64,000 bases of DNA, taken from the NCBI GenBank assembly GCA_020248265.1, contig JADCHX010000017.1:1-64000 (forward strand). The letters run 5' to 3'. The DNA is from Rhodocyclaceae bacterium (GTDB taxonomy: Bacteria; Pseudomonadota; Gammaproteobacteria; Burkholderiales; CAIKXV01). Made by a program: the position numbers and the translations under genes. Shown piece by piece: positions 54,825-63,629 of this stretch. Below the pieces are notes generated by a model, which saw only the letters and a program-made list of their open reading frames with translations, was not told the origin of the DNA and searched no databases. Position 1 is the first letter of the stretch; every line of letters begins with the position of its first letter.

Positions 54825-56240
54825 TCAGCGCAGCAGCGCGTTGATCGGTTGCAGGTCGTCGTCCTGGAGGTCGCCGACCGCCGCCTGCAGCCGCAGGCCG
54901 GACAGCAGCGTCGAGTAGCGTGCGAGCACCAGGTCGCGCCGTGCGTTGAAGAACGCCTGCTGGGCGTTGAGGACATCGACCTGGGTGCGCACGCCGACCT
55001 TCAGGCCCAGTTGCGTCGATTCGAGGGAGATGCCCGCCGATTCCATCGCCGCCTGCAGCGCGTTCACCTGGCTGATGCCGCTGGTGACGCCCAGATACGC
55101 CTGGCGTGCCGCCAGCACCGCGGCGCGGCGCGCCGTCTCGACATCCAGCAGCGCGCGCTCCCGGTTGGCGACGGCCTCGCGTACCCGTGAATCGATCGCG
55201 CCGCCCTGGTACAGCGGGACGCTCAGCTGCAGGCCGAGCACGACCTGGGTCACGTCGGTGCCGATGGAGGAGGTCGGGCTGGCGCCAGCCCGACTGTTGC
55301 CCGCGGAGCCGACCGCATCCAGGGTCGGCAGATGCCCGGCGCGCTGACGATCGATTTCGCGGCGCGCCAGTTCGACCGAGGCCTGCTGGATGCGCACCGT
55401 CAGCGCGTTGTCTCGCGCCTGACCAGACCACTGTTCGATGTCATTCGGTGCCGGGGGCGCCAGTACCGCAGTGTCGCGCAACGGCCTCAGGTCGGTCGGC
55501 GGCAGCCGCCCGATCACCTGCTGCAGGGCCTGCCGGCGTACTTCCAGGTCGTTGCGCCCGGCGATTTCCTGTGACGAAGCCAGGTCGAAGCGCGCCTTCG
55601 CTTCGTTGTAGTCGACGATGGTGGCCGTGCCGACCTCGAAGTTCGCCTTGGCCTGAGCGAGCTGTTCGCCGATCGCGCGCTTCTGCGACTCGACCACCGC
55701 CAGCGCTTCCTGGGCGGACAGCACGTCGAAGAAAGCCTGTGCGGCGCGCAGCGTGAGGTCCTGGCTTGCGAGCAGCAGTTGCAGGTCCGCCTGTTCGAGC
55801 TGGATGCCGGCCTGGTCGTACTGCACGCGGGTGGCCGGGCGGAATACCGGCTGGATCACCTGCAGGTTCAATGACGTCGTGTCGAATCGGCGCCCGCCCG
55901 GCTGGAAGAACGGATTGCCGGCGCCGAGCAGCGTTGCGTTGGTGTCGTTCCGGTTTGCGCTGCCCGACAGCGAAAGCGACGGCAGCAACCCGGAGCGCGC
56001 CTGCGGCAATCGTTCGCGGCTGGCGATCCAGCCGGCTCGGGCCGCGGCGAACTGCGGATCGTTCTCGCGGGCGAGCCGCTGGATCTCGATCAGGTCGGCG
56101 GCCACTGCACCCGGTGGCAGCGCGATCGCCCCGAGCGTGCCGAACGCGAGCGCCGCGGCCAGCGCAGCCACCCCTGGCATGCGCCGGACGAGGGCAGCGC
56201 GCAAGAACGATTCTGAGCGTTGCAGGTGGGGCAGGGGCAT
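54825..56240 (-). CDS. TolC-family outer-membrane channel protein
   Basis: 471 aa. Signal sequence near residues 20-48 (MPGVAALAAALAFGTLGAIALPPGAVAAD), then two OEP repeats with long helices, GTATIVDYNEAKARFDLA and GVRTQVDVLNAQQAFFNARRDL. Outer-membrane tunnel for type I secretion or efflux. No inner-membrane partner is adjacent. Start ATG 56240 (alternative 56180). Unlike the OprM-like gene at 36.5 kb it lacks a lipobox. Confidence 0.92.
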   Translation of the reverse strand: MPLPHLQRSESFLRAALVRRMPGVAALAAALAFGTLGAIALPPGAVAADLIEIQRLARENDPQFAAARAGWIASRERLPQARSGLLPSLSLSGSANRNDTNATLLGAGNPFFQPGGRRFDTTSLNLQVIQPVFRPATRVQYDQAGIQLEQADLQLLLASQDLTLRAAQAFFDVLSAQEALAVVESQKRAIGEQLAQAKANFEVGTATIVDYNEAKARFDLASSQEIAGRNDLEVRRQALQQVIGRLPPTDLRPLRDTAVLAPPAPNDIEQWSGQARDNALTVRIQQASVELARREIDRQRAGHLPTLDAVGSAGNSRAGASPTSSIGTDVTQVVLGLQLSVPLYQGGAIDSRVREAVANRERALLDVETARRAAVLAARQAYLGVTSGISQVNALQAAMESAGISLESTQLGLKVGVRTQVDVLNAQQAFFNARRDLVLARYSTLLSGLRLQAAVGDLQDDDLQPINALLR

Positions 56241-56380
56241 CTGGCGGTGACCTCGGCAGGCAGCGCAGCCGGTCGTCGGAGCACTCGTGTCGGAATTATG
56301 CAACGCATGCGGGCAGGCTGCGTACCGCGATGTCGCGCGGGTAGACTGCGCATCGCCGGCTCGTCCGGCCCTTGCCGCGA

Positions 56381-56408
56381 CCACAACCACAACCGCAACC
56401 GCAACCGC
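56381..56408 (+). repeat. Hexanucleotide tandem repeat in the MmgE/PrpD leader
   Basis: Four and a half units of CCRCAA (CCACAA twice, CCGCAA twice, then CCGCC) end 13 bases before the MmgE/PrpD ATG. The frame upstream is open, so in-frame copy changes would alter an N-terminal Thr/Ala run if translation began earlier. Confidence 0.6.
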
Positions 56409-56421
56409 CGGAGCGTCGATC

Positions 56422-57846
56422 ATGTCCGCTGCACCCCATACACAGGCCTCCGGGCCGCTCCGTGCCACAGCGGGCGATACCGGTGGCGCCGCCGCACCCG
56501 GCCCGACTGCGGTGCTGGCCGCGTTTACCGCCGGCCTGCAGGCCGACGCGATCCCTGTGCGCGTGCGCGAGCGGGTTAAGGATATCCTGCTCGATTCGCT
56601 CGCCAGTGCGATCGCCGGGCGCGCCGGGGACGAGACCGCCCAGATCGGCGCACTGGCCGGTGCGCTCGGCCGCTCCGACGAAGCCACGCTGCTCACCGGT
56701 GGCGGCAGTTCCCTGGCCGGTGCCGTGCTGACCAACGGCTATCTCGTCACCGCGGTCACGGTCTGCGACGTGCACCGCCCGACGCTGTTCCACACGACGC
56801 CGCAGGTCGTGCCGCCCGCGCTGGCGATCGCCGAACGCGAGGGTCGCAGCGGCAAGGCCCTGCTCACCGCGATCGCTGCCGGGCTCGAAGTGTCGGTGCG
56901 AGTCGCCCGCGCGATGGACTACCCCGAGTTCCGCCGGCGCGGCTGGCATTCGCCCGGGGTGGTCGGCCCGTTCGGGGCTGCAGCCGCGGCCGGCAGCCTG
57001 CTCGGGCTGGATGCAGGGCGACAGTGCCATGCGTTCGCGCTCGCTGGCAGCCAGTCCGCCGGCACCTTCGCGCACTGGGGTACGCCGACCATCAAGTTCC
57101 ATCAGGCACGCGGCAGCCTGTCCGGCCTGATGGCGGCACTGCTGGCGACCGAAGGGTTCCGCGCCAGCGCCGAGATCCTCGCGCACCCGGATGGTGGCCT
57201 GTTCAATGCCTATGCGAACGGCGGCCTGCCCGGCGAGGTCACCGGCGGCCTGGGCGAGGCCTGGAAGCTGGAAGAACTGGCACTGCGCCGCTGGCCGGCG
57301 GGCAGTTCGCTGCAGGCGATGATCACCGCGCTGTTTGCGCTGGTCGAAGGGCAGGGCGTGCAGGCGGCCGACGTGGCGCGCGTGCGCATCGGGCTGTCGA
57401 AAGCGGTATTCGACATGCACGGTACCTTGCCCTGGAGCGACAAGTTCAAGGCACTGCTGTCGGCACCGTACATCGCGGCGATCATCCTCCACGACCGCTG
57501 CTGCTGGCTCGACCAGTTCCTCCCGGCGCGCTACGCGGACCCGGCGGTCGATGCGTTCACGCGCGACCGGGTACAGGTCGAGGCCGATGCGGCGCTGGCC
57601 GGCAACGCGGCATCGGTCGAGATCACGATGGCCGACGGACGGGTCCTGCGCGAGGCGCGCAGCGAAGCGCTGGGAGACCCGGGCAATCCGCTCGACCGCG
57701 CGCAGATCGTCGGCAAGCTGCAGGAGGCGGCGGCGGGGTGGTTCGAGCCGGCCACCACCGCCCGCGTGGCCGCACTGGTCGACCGGCTGGAGGACCTTGG
57801 CGACCTGCGCGAGCTGATGGCGATCTTCCGCGCGGGGCGGCGCTGA
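56422..57846 (+). CDS. MmgE/PrpD-family protein
   Basis: 474 aa, family of 2-methylcitrate dehydratase (PrpD) and immune-responsive gene 1 relatives. It contains DSLASAIAGRAGDETA, HSPGVVGPFGAAAAAG, HWGTPTIKFHQARGSL and PWSDKFKALLSAPYIAA. Dehydrates or decarboxylates small carboxylates, but the substrate is not readable. GGAG 8 bases before ATG 56422. The next three genes encode a molybdenum hydroxylase in the same direction, so it may process that enzyme's product. Confidence 0.88.
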   Translation: MSAAPHTQASGPLRATAGDTGGAAAPGPTAVLAAFTAGLQADAIPVRVRERVKDILLDSLASAIAGRAGDETAQIGALAGALGRSDEATLLTGGGSSLAGAVLTNGYLVTAVTVCDVHRPTLFHTTPQVVPPALAIAEREGRSGKALLTAIAAGLEVSVRVARAMDYPEFRRRGWHSPGVVGPFGAAAAAGSLLGLDAGRQCHAFALAGSQSAGTFAHWGTPTIKFHQARGSLSGLMAALLATEGFRASAEILAHPDGGLFNAYANGGLPGEVTGGLGEAWKLEELALRRWPAGSSLQAMITALFALVEGQGVQAADVARVRIGLSKAVFDMHGTLPWSDKFKALLSAPYIAAIILHDRCCWLDQFLPARYADPAVDAFTRDRVQVEADAALAGNAASVEITMADGRVLREARSEALGDPGNPLDRAQIVGKLQEAAAGWFEPATTARVAALVDRLEDLGDLRELMAIFRAGRR

Positions 57847-57933
57847 ACCGCCGCCGCGGGAGAGCGGGCAACGCTCGAATCGGCCGGACTGGGTGATAAT
57901 CCGGGTCCCAGTCGACTCCGGACGAGCACGCTC

Positions 57934-60240
57934 ATGCCCGATCACGCGCACACGCCCCACGCCCCGTTCCAGCGCAAGGAAGACCGCCGGCTGGTGACCG
58001 GCCACGGCCTCTACACATCAGATCGCACGTTCGCCGGCGAGCTGCATGCCGTGTTCCTGCGCAGCGATCGCGCGCATGCCGAGATCGTTTCCCTGAACAC
58101 CGAGGCGGCGAAGGCGATGCCCGGCGTGCACGGGGTATTCACCGCCGCCGACAGCACGGCCGCCGGCATGGTGAAGGTGATGTGCATGCTCGCGCTCAAG
58201 GGCACCGACGGCGAGCCGCCGCGCGTGCCGGCGCGCAGCGCGTTCGCCGACGGGCGGGTGCGTTTCGTCGGCGAGACGGTGGCGATGGTGGTGGCCGATT
58301 CGGTCGCCGCCGGCATGGACGCGCTGGAGGCGATCGAGGTCGAGTACCGTGACCTTCCGCATGTGGTCGATGCCGGCCGGGCGCTCGATGGCGGTGCTCC
58401 GGTTATCCATGAAACCGCGCCGGGCAACCTGTGCTGGGTCGGCGAGGCTGGCGACCGCGCCGCCGTCGATGCGGCGATGGCTTCTGCCGCCACCGTCGTT
58501 GAACTGGCGGTCGAGAGCACGCGGGTGATTCCCAGCCCGATGGAGCCGCGCTGCTGCGCGGCCACCTACGATGCCGCGAACGACCACTACCATCTGTATT
58601 CGGTTACCCAGGGCGTGAATGCGATGCGCCTGCAGGTCTCGTTTGCCGCCGGCATTCCCGAGAGCAAGCTGACCATCCATGCGCAGGATGTCGGCGGCAG
58701 CTTCGGCAATCGCAGCCCGCACTATCCCGAACACTGCGCGGTGATGCTGGCCGCGAAGACGCTCGGCCGGCCGGTACGCTGGGCCGGCACGCGTTCCGAA
58801 TGCCTGGCCAGCGACTACCATGGCCGCAGCAACCAGATCGCCGGCAAGCTGGCGGTCGACAAGGACGGCCGCTTCACCGCGATCCAGCTCGACTGGGTCG
58901 CCGACATGGGCGCCTTCATCACCCCGGCCGGCATCGCCAGCCACACGCGCAACCCGGTGGTGCTGCTGTCGGGCGTCTACCGCATCCCGGCGATGCATGG
59001 CCGCTGGCGCGCGGTGTTCACCAACACCTCGCCGATCGCCCCTTACCGTGGCGCGGGTCGGCCCGACGTGAACTACATGATCGAGCGCCTGGTCGACGAG
59101 GCTGCGGCGAAGCTGGGCGTCGATCCGGCCGACCTGCGCCGGCGCAACGCCATCGGCCTCGACCAGTTCCCGTACAAGACGCCGACCGGCACGACGTATG
59201 AAGCGACCGACGTTCCGGGCTCGCTCGAGAAGGCGGTGCTGCTCGCCGACTGGAAGGGCTTCCCCGCTCGCCGCGCAGCGGCGAAGGCGCGCGGCATGCT
59301 GCGCGGCATCGGCATGGCCACTTTCATCGAGAACACCGGCGCCGGCGTGTTCCCGAAGGATCAGGTCGACATCGAGGTCGACGCCAACGGCGTGGTACAT
59401 GCCTACACCGTTGCCCATGCGCAGGGGCAGGGGCACGAAACCACGTTCACGCAGGTGATCGCCGATGCGATGGGTATCGATACTGCGAACGTGCTGCTGC
59501 ATGAAGGCTCGCCCGACCATGTGCTGATCGGCAACCATACCGGCGGCTCGCGCTCGCTTGTCGGCGCCGGCAGCGTGTGCAAGCTCGCCGGACTCAAACT
59601 GGTGGAGGTCGCGAAATCGGCGGCCGCCGCGATGTTCGATACCGAGCCGTCGCAGATCGACTACGCAGCCGGCACCCTGACCGATCGGGTGAGCGGCAAG
59701 TCGACCACGCTGGTCGAACTGGCGCGGCGTCCGGAAGGTCTGAAGACACAGGCCGAGGCGACCATCGGTTCCACCTTCCCGACCGGCTGCCATATCGCCG
59801 AGGTCGAGATCGACCCGCTCACCGGCACCACCGAGATCGTGTCCTATGTCGCGGTGGACGACTGCGGCCATGCGGTCGACCACACGATCGTCGAAGGGCA
59901 GGTGCATGGCGGCGTGCTGCAGGGCGTGGGACAGGTGTTCTGCGAGAAGGCGATCTACGACGAACAGACCGGCCAGCTGATGACCGGCAGTTTCATGGAC
60001 TACACGATGCCGCGCGTCGGCATGCTCAAGCACATCGTGATCGACGAGAACTGCATCCCGAGCAAGATCAACTCGCTCGGGGCCAAGGGCGTCGGCGAGT
60101 CGGGCTGCACCGGTTCGATTTCCGCGATGTCCAATGCGATGGCCGACGCACTGCGCCCGCTCGGCGTGCCGCCGATGGACATGCCGTTCACGTCCAGCCG
60201 CGTCTGGCATGCGATCGTCGCCGCCGGCGGGCTGAAATGA
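57934..60240 (+). CDS. Molybdopterin-binding large subunit of a xanthine-dehydrogenase/CO-dehydrogenase-like hydroxylase
   Basis: 768 aa. Molybdenum cofactor-binding regions GQGHETTFTQVIADAMG, GGSRSLVGAG and the catalytic Glu region KGVGESGCTGS. The active-site loop reads PYRGAGRPD, the form typical of the broader hydroxylase group rather than the AYxCSFR loop of true form I CO dehydrogenase, so CO is unlikely. Probably hydroxylates an N-heterocycle or aldehyde. Gene order is large, FAD, Fe-S. ATG 57934, 87 bases after PrpD. Confidence 0.9.
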   Translation: MPDHAHTPHAPFQRKEDRRLVTGHGLYTSDRTFAGELHAVFLRSDRAHAEIVSLNTEAAKAMPGVHGVFTAADSTAAGMVKVMCMLALKGTDGEPPRVPARSAFADGRVRFVGETVAMVVADSVAAGMDALEAIEVEYRDLPHVVDAGRALDGGAPVIHETAPGNLCWVGEAGDRAAVDAAMASAATVVELAVESTRVIPSPMEPRCCAATYDAANDHYHLYSVTQGVNAMRLQVSFAAGIPESKLTIHAQDVGGSFGNRSPHYPEHCAVMLAAKTLGRPVRWAGTRSECLASDYHGRSNQIAGKLAVDKDGRFTAIQLDWVADMGAFITPAGIASHTRNPVVLLSGVYRIPAMHGRWRAVFTNTSPIAPYRGAGRPDVNYMIERLVDEAAAKLGVDPADLRRRNAIGLDQFPYKTPTGTTYEATDVPGSLEKAVLLADWKGFPARRAAAKARGMLRGIGMATFIENTGAGVFPKDQVDIEVDANGVVHAYTVAHAQGQGHETTFTQVIADAMGIDTANVLLHEGSPDHVLIGNHTGGSRSLVGAGSVCKLAGLKLVEVAKSAAAAMFDTEPSQIDYAAGTLTDRVSGKSTTLVELARRPEGLKTQAEATIGSTFPTGCHIAEVEIDPLTGTTEIVSYVAVDDCGHAVDHTIVEGQVHGGVLQGVGQVFCEKAIYDEQTGQLMTGSFMDYTMPRVGMLKHIVIDENCIPSKINSLGAKGVGESGCTGSISAMSNAMADALRPLGVPPMDMPFTSSRVWHAIVAAGGLK

Positions 60241-60278
60241 CCCTCCGTACACCGACCGTCGCACACAAGGAGTACTGA

Positions 60279-61076
60279 ATGTACGAGTTCGAATACGTGC
60301 GGCCGAAGTCGGTCGCTGAAGCGGCCGGTTTCCTCGCGGCCAATGGCGATGCGCGGCTGATGTCGGGTGGCATGACCCTGCTGCCGACCATGAAGCAGCG
60401 GCTGGCACAGGCCTCGCACCTGGTGCATGTCGGTCCGCTCGGCGAGCTGAAGTCGATCGCGCGCGAGGGCGACACGCTGGTCGTCGGTTCGGCCGCCACG
60501 CATGACCAGGTCCAGGAATCCGAGGTCGTGCGTGCGGCCATACCGGCGCTGGCGAAGCTTGCGCGCGGCATCGGTGATCCGCAGGTGCGCTACATGGGTA
60601 CCATTGGCGGTTCGATCGCCAACAACGATCCGGCCGCCGACTACCCGGCGGGCGTGCTGGGCCTGGGCGCCACCGTAGTCACCCACCTGCGGCAGATCGC
60701 GGCGGACGACTACTTCCAGGGCCTGTTCACCACCGCGCTGGCCGAAGGCGAGATCGTCACCGCGGTGCGTTTCCCGGTGCCGCGTCGTGCGGGCTACGTG
60801 AAGTTCGCGCATCCGGCCACCGGCTATGCGATGTCCGGCGTGTTCGTGGTCGAGACCGGCAGTGGCGTGCGCGTCGCGGTGACCGGCGCCGGCAATGGCG
60901 TGTTCCGCTGGGCCGAGGCCGAGGCAGCGCTGGCGAAGTCGATGTCGCCGAAGGCGCTCGACGGCCTGGCGCTCGATGCGTCGCATTTCTCCGAAGACAT
61001 CCATGCCACCCGCGAGTACCGGGCACAGCTGTGCCGGGTGATGGCGGCGCGCGCGGTCAACGAACTGCTGGGCTGA
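60279..61076 (+). CDS. FAD-binding medium subunit of the molybdenum hydroxylase
   Basis: 265 aa. CoxM/CutM type: FAD loops LMSGGMTLLPTMKQRLA and TIGGSIANNDPAADYPA. Passes electrons from the Fe-S subunit to the acceptor. AGGAG 6 bases upstream of ATG 60279; 38 bases after the large-subunit stop and 6 before the Fe-S gene. Confidence 0.94.
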   Translation: MYEFEYVRPKSVAEAAGFLAANGDARLMSGGMTLLPTMKQRLAQASHLVHVGPLGELKSIAREGDTLVVGSAATHDQVQESEVVRAAIPALAKLARGIGDPQVRYMGTIGGSIANNDPAADYPAGVLGLGATVVTHLRQIAADDYFQGLFTTALAEGEIVTAVRFPVPRRAGYVKFAHPATGYAMSGVFVVETGSGVRVAVTGAGNGVFRWAEAEAALAKSMSPKALDGLALDASHFSEDIHATREYRAQLCRVMAARAVNELLG

Positions 61077-61082
61077 ACGAAC

Positions 61083-61553
61083 ATGAGCCGAATCGAACTC
61101 ACCCTGAACGGCAAGGCGGTCTCCGCCGACGTCGAAGACCGCACGTTGCTGGTGAACTTCCTGCGCGATGCACAGCAACTCACCGGCACCCATGTCGGAT
61201 GCGACACGACCCAGTGCGGTGCCTGCACCGTGCTGGTCGATGGCCGCGCGTTGAAATCCTGCACGCTGCTCGCGGTGCAGGTCAGCGGCGCGAAGATCAC
61301 TACGATCGAGGGCATGGCCAATGGCGAGGCGCTGCATCCGGTGCAGCAGGCCTTCTCGGAGTGCCATGGGCTGCAGTGCGGCTACTGCACCCCCGGCATG
61401 GTGATGGCGGTGACCGACCTGCTGCGCCGGTATCCGAAACCGACCGACGAGCAGATCCTGCACGGGCTCGAGGGCAACATCTGCCGCTGCACCGGCTACG
61501 TCAACATCGTGAAGTCTGTGAAGCGGGCGTCGGAGCTGATGACCGCTGGCTGA
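61083..61553 (+). CDS. Two-[2Fe-2S] small subunit of the molybdenum hydroxylase
   Basis: 156 aa. Plant-type ferredoxin cluster in HVGCDTTQCGACTVLVDG plus a later Cys, and the second cluster in LQCGYCTPGM and GNICRCTGY. Relays electrons from molybdenum to FAD. ATG 61083. Last gene of the hydroxylase operon, followed by 152 bases without a gene. Confidence 0.95.
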   Translation: MSRIELTLNGKAVSADVEDRTLLVNFLRDAQQLTGTHVGCDTTQCGACTVLVDGRALKSCTLLAVQVSGAKITTIEGMANGEALHPVQQAFSECHGLQCGYCTPGMVMAVTDLLRRYPKPTDEQILHGLEGNICRCTGYVNIVKSVKRASELMTAG

Positions 61554-61705
61554 TCGGCGGCATTCGCCACGCTTCCAGTAACTGCCGGCGCGGCAGCGCC
61601 CGCACACCCTTGAATCTCATCGACCAGGTGCTGGCAGGCGCGATCGTCGACGGTGTTGCCAGCGCGCGCGACATGCCAAAACGTGGAGTCTCTGGAACTC
61701 AAGCC

Positions 61706-63571
61706 ATGGGGTCCCTCCGATCGGAGTTGCTGTCACTGATCGCCAGCACAGCCAGGGATTTCATTTCTGAACCGAGCAGTTCCCTCGACGCCAACATCAA
61801 CCGCACCCTGGCGGCCATTGGTGAACTTTTCGACGTCGACCGGGCCTACGTCTTTGAGTACCGCGCCGCGCAGGGTGTGGTGTGCAATACCCATGAGTGG
61901 TGTGCCCCCGGGGTGGAGCCGCAGATCGAGCACCTCCAGGAGCTGCCTGTCGACCTGGTCCCATGGTGGATGGATGAGATGCGGGCCGGACGGGCCATCA
62001 ACCTCTCCAGCCTCGACGACCTGCCGCCAGAGGGCGAGAGCACGCGACAACTGCTCGAGGCCCAGGGCATTCACTCGCTGCTGGTGCTGCCACTGGTCCG
62101 TCGTGGCCAGCTCGATGGCTTCGCCGGCTTCGACCACGTGCGCGGCAGCCGCTCCTGGAGCGAGGAAGAGGTGGCGGTGCTGCGGATCGTGGTAAGCAGT
62201 TTCGCCCAGGGCTTCGAGCGAAGGCAGATCGATCAGCGCCTCGAGCAGATGGCCTTTGAGGATCCGCTCACCGGTCTGCCCAATCGCGCCCTGCTCGGCC
62301 GGCGCCTGGAGGAAGCCCTGGCGAAAGCGCGCCTGAGCGGCCGACTCCTGGCCGTGGGCTACTTCGACCTTGACGCCTTCAAGCGAATCAACGACCGCTA
62401 TGGCCACGCCGTCGGCGACGAGCTGCTGGCCGTGATGGCCACGCGCCTGCGCCAGAGCATGCATCCCGGCGAGACAGTGGCCCGTCTGGGTGGTGATGAA
62501 TTCGTGGTGGTGCTGCCTGAACTGGAAAGCCAGCAGCGGCTGCTTGAGCGCGCCGAAGCTCTCCTGGGCCTGGTCGCCGAGCCCTGCATGATGAGCGACG
62601 GCTATTGCGTGGCGATGGGCACCAGCCTCGGCCTGCGCCTCGTGCCCCCGGACGACGCCGATCCGGACCTGCTGCTGCGCCAGGCTGATCAGGCCATGTA
62701 CGCCGCCAAGCGCGCGGGTGGCAGCCGGATTCACATCTTCGATGCCAGCTTCGAACAACGTGAGCATCTGCGCCATGCCCGCATCCTTGCCATCCGCTCT
62801 GCCATCGGCAAGGGTGAACTGCGCCTGTTCGTGCAGCCAATGGTCAACCTCGCCACCGGCAGGGTGTTCGCGGTAGAGGCTCTCGTGCGCTGGGCCACCG
62901 TCGACCAGGGCCTGCTGCTGCCGGGGGAGTGGCTACCCCTGATCGAGCACGATCCCGCCATCCTCGAGCTCGGCGACTGGGTGATGGAGCAGGCGCTCCA
63001 CTGGGGCTCCCGATGGCTGAATGACGGCCTGTGCGAAGGGATCAGCGTGAACGTATCGGCCCGCGAACTGCGCGATCCAGCCTTCAGCACGCGTCTCTGT
63101 ACCCGCCTGCGCAGTTATCCCCAGTTGCCGACCGGAGCTCTGCGGCTGGAGGTGCTGGAGTCTGCGGCCATGCATGACCTCGACCAGGTGAAAGCCACGA
63201 TGCGCGCCTGCCGCGAAGCGGGGGTGAGCTTCGCCCTCGACGATTTCGGCACTGGTTACTCGTCGCTCGCCTACCTGCGCCAGCTGCCGGTTTCGTTGCT
63301 CAAGATCGATCGTTCCTTCGTGCAGCAGATGCTGACGGAGCCGGGTGACGCCCTGATCGTGCGCGGCGTGATCGATCTGGCCCATGCCTTGGGGCTGCGC
63401 TGTGTTGCCGAGGGCGTGCAGACTGCGGGCCATCAAGCGCTGCTCCAGGAGATGGGATGCGAGTTCGCTCAGGGTTTCGGCATTGCCAGGCCGATGCCTG
63501 CGCAGCAATTTCCGGCCTGGGTGAAACGCTACTCGGATGGCGGAGGGGCGCCGATCCGTTCAACCCCGTAG
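61706..63571 (+). CDS. GAF-GGDEF-EAL cyclic di-GMP signalling protein
   Basis: 621 aa from ATG 61706 (an upstream in-frame ATG at 61673 is possible). Residues about 25-175 form a GAF-like sensor (DVDRAYVFEYRAAQG). The diguanylate cyclase domain at about 195-360 has RLGGDEFVVVLPE intact. The EAL domain from about 375 has VEALVRW, DDFGTGYSSL, LKIDRSFV and AEGVQT, so it is probably an active phosphodiesterase or a switchable bifunctional enzyme. No transmembrane helix, so it is cytoplasmic. Codon use looks less GC3-extreme than in the neighbours. Confidence 0.93.
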   Translation: MGSLRSELLSLIASTARDFISEPSSSLDANINRTLAAIGELFDVDRAYVFEYRAAQGVVCNTHEWCAPGVEPQIEHLQELPVDLVPWWMDEMRAGRAINLSSLDDLPPEGESTRQLLEAQGIHSLLVLPLVRRGQLDGFAGFDHVRGSRSWSEEEVAVLRIVVSSFAQGFERRQIDQRLEQMAFEDPLTGLPNRALLGRRLEEALAKARLSGRLLAVGYFDLDAFKRINDRYGHAVGDELLAVMATRLRQSMHPGETVARLGGDEFVVVLPELESQQRLLERAEALLGLVAEPCMMSDGYCVAMGTSLGLRLVPPDDADPDLLLRQADQAMYAAKRAGGSRIHIFDASFEQREHLRHARILAIRSAIGKGELRLFVQPMVNLATGRVFAVEALVRWATVDQGLLLPGEWLPLIEHDPAILELGDWVMEQALHWGSRWLNDGLCEGISVNVSARELRDPAFSTRLCTRLRSYPQLPTGALRLEVLESAAMHDLDQVKATMRACREAGVSFALDDFGTGYSSLAYLRQLPVSLLKIDRSFVQQMLTEPGDALIVRGVIDLAHALGLRCVAEGVQTAGHQALLQEMGCEFAQGFGIARPMPAQQFPAWVKRYSDGGGAPIRSTP

Positions 63572-63629
63572 CCGGAGCCGCACTGATCGGGCGGGACCAG
63601 ACATCCCGAGCGGGTATCGATCGGCTCCA

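Noticed and set aside
57934-60240. Aerobic CO dehydrogenase large subunit
   Set aside because: The active-site loop is PYRGAGR, not the AYxCSFR loop of form I enzymes, and gene order and partners are not those of a cox operon.
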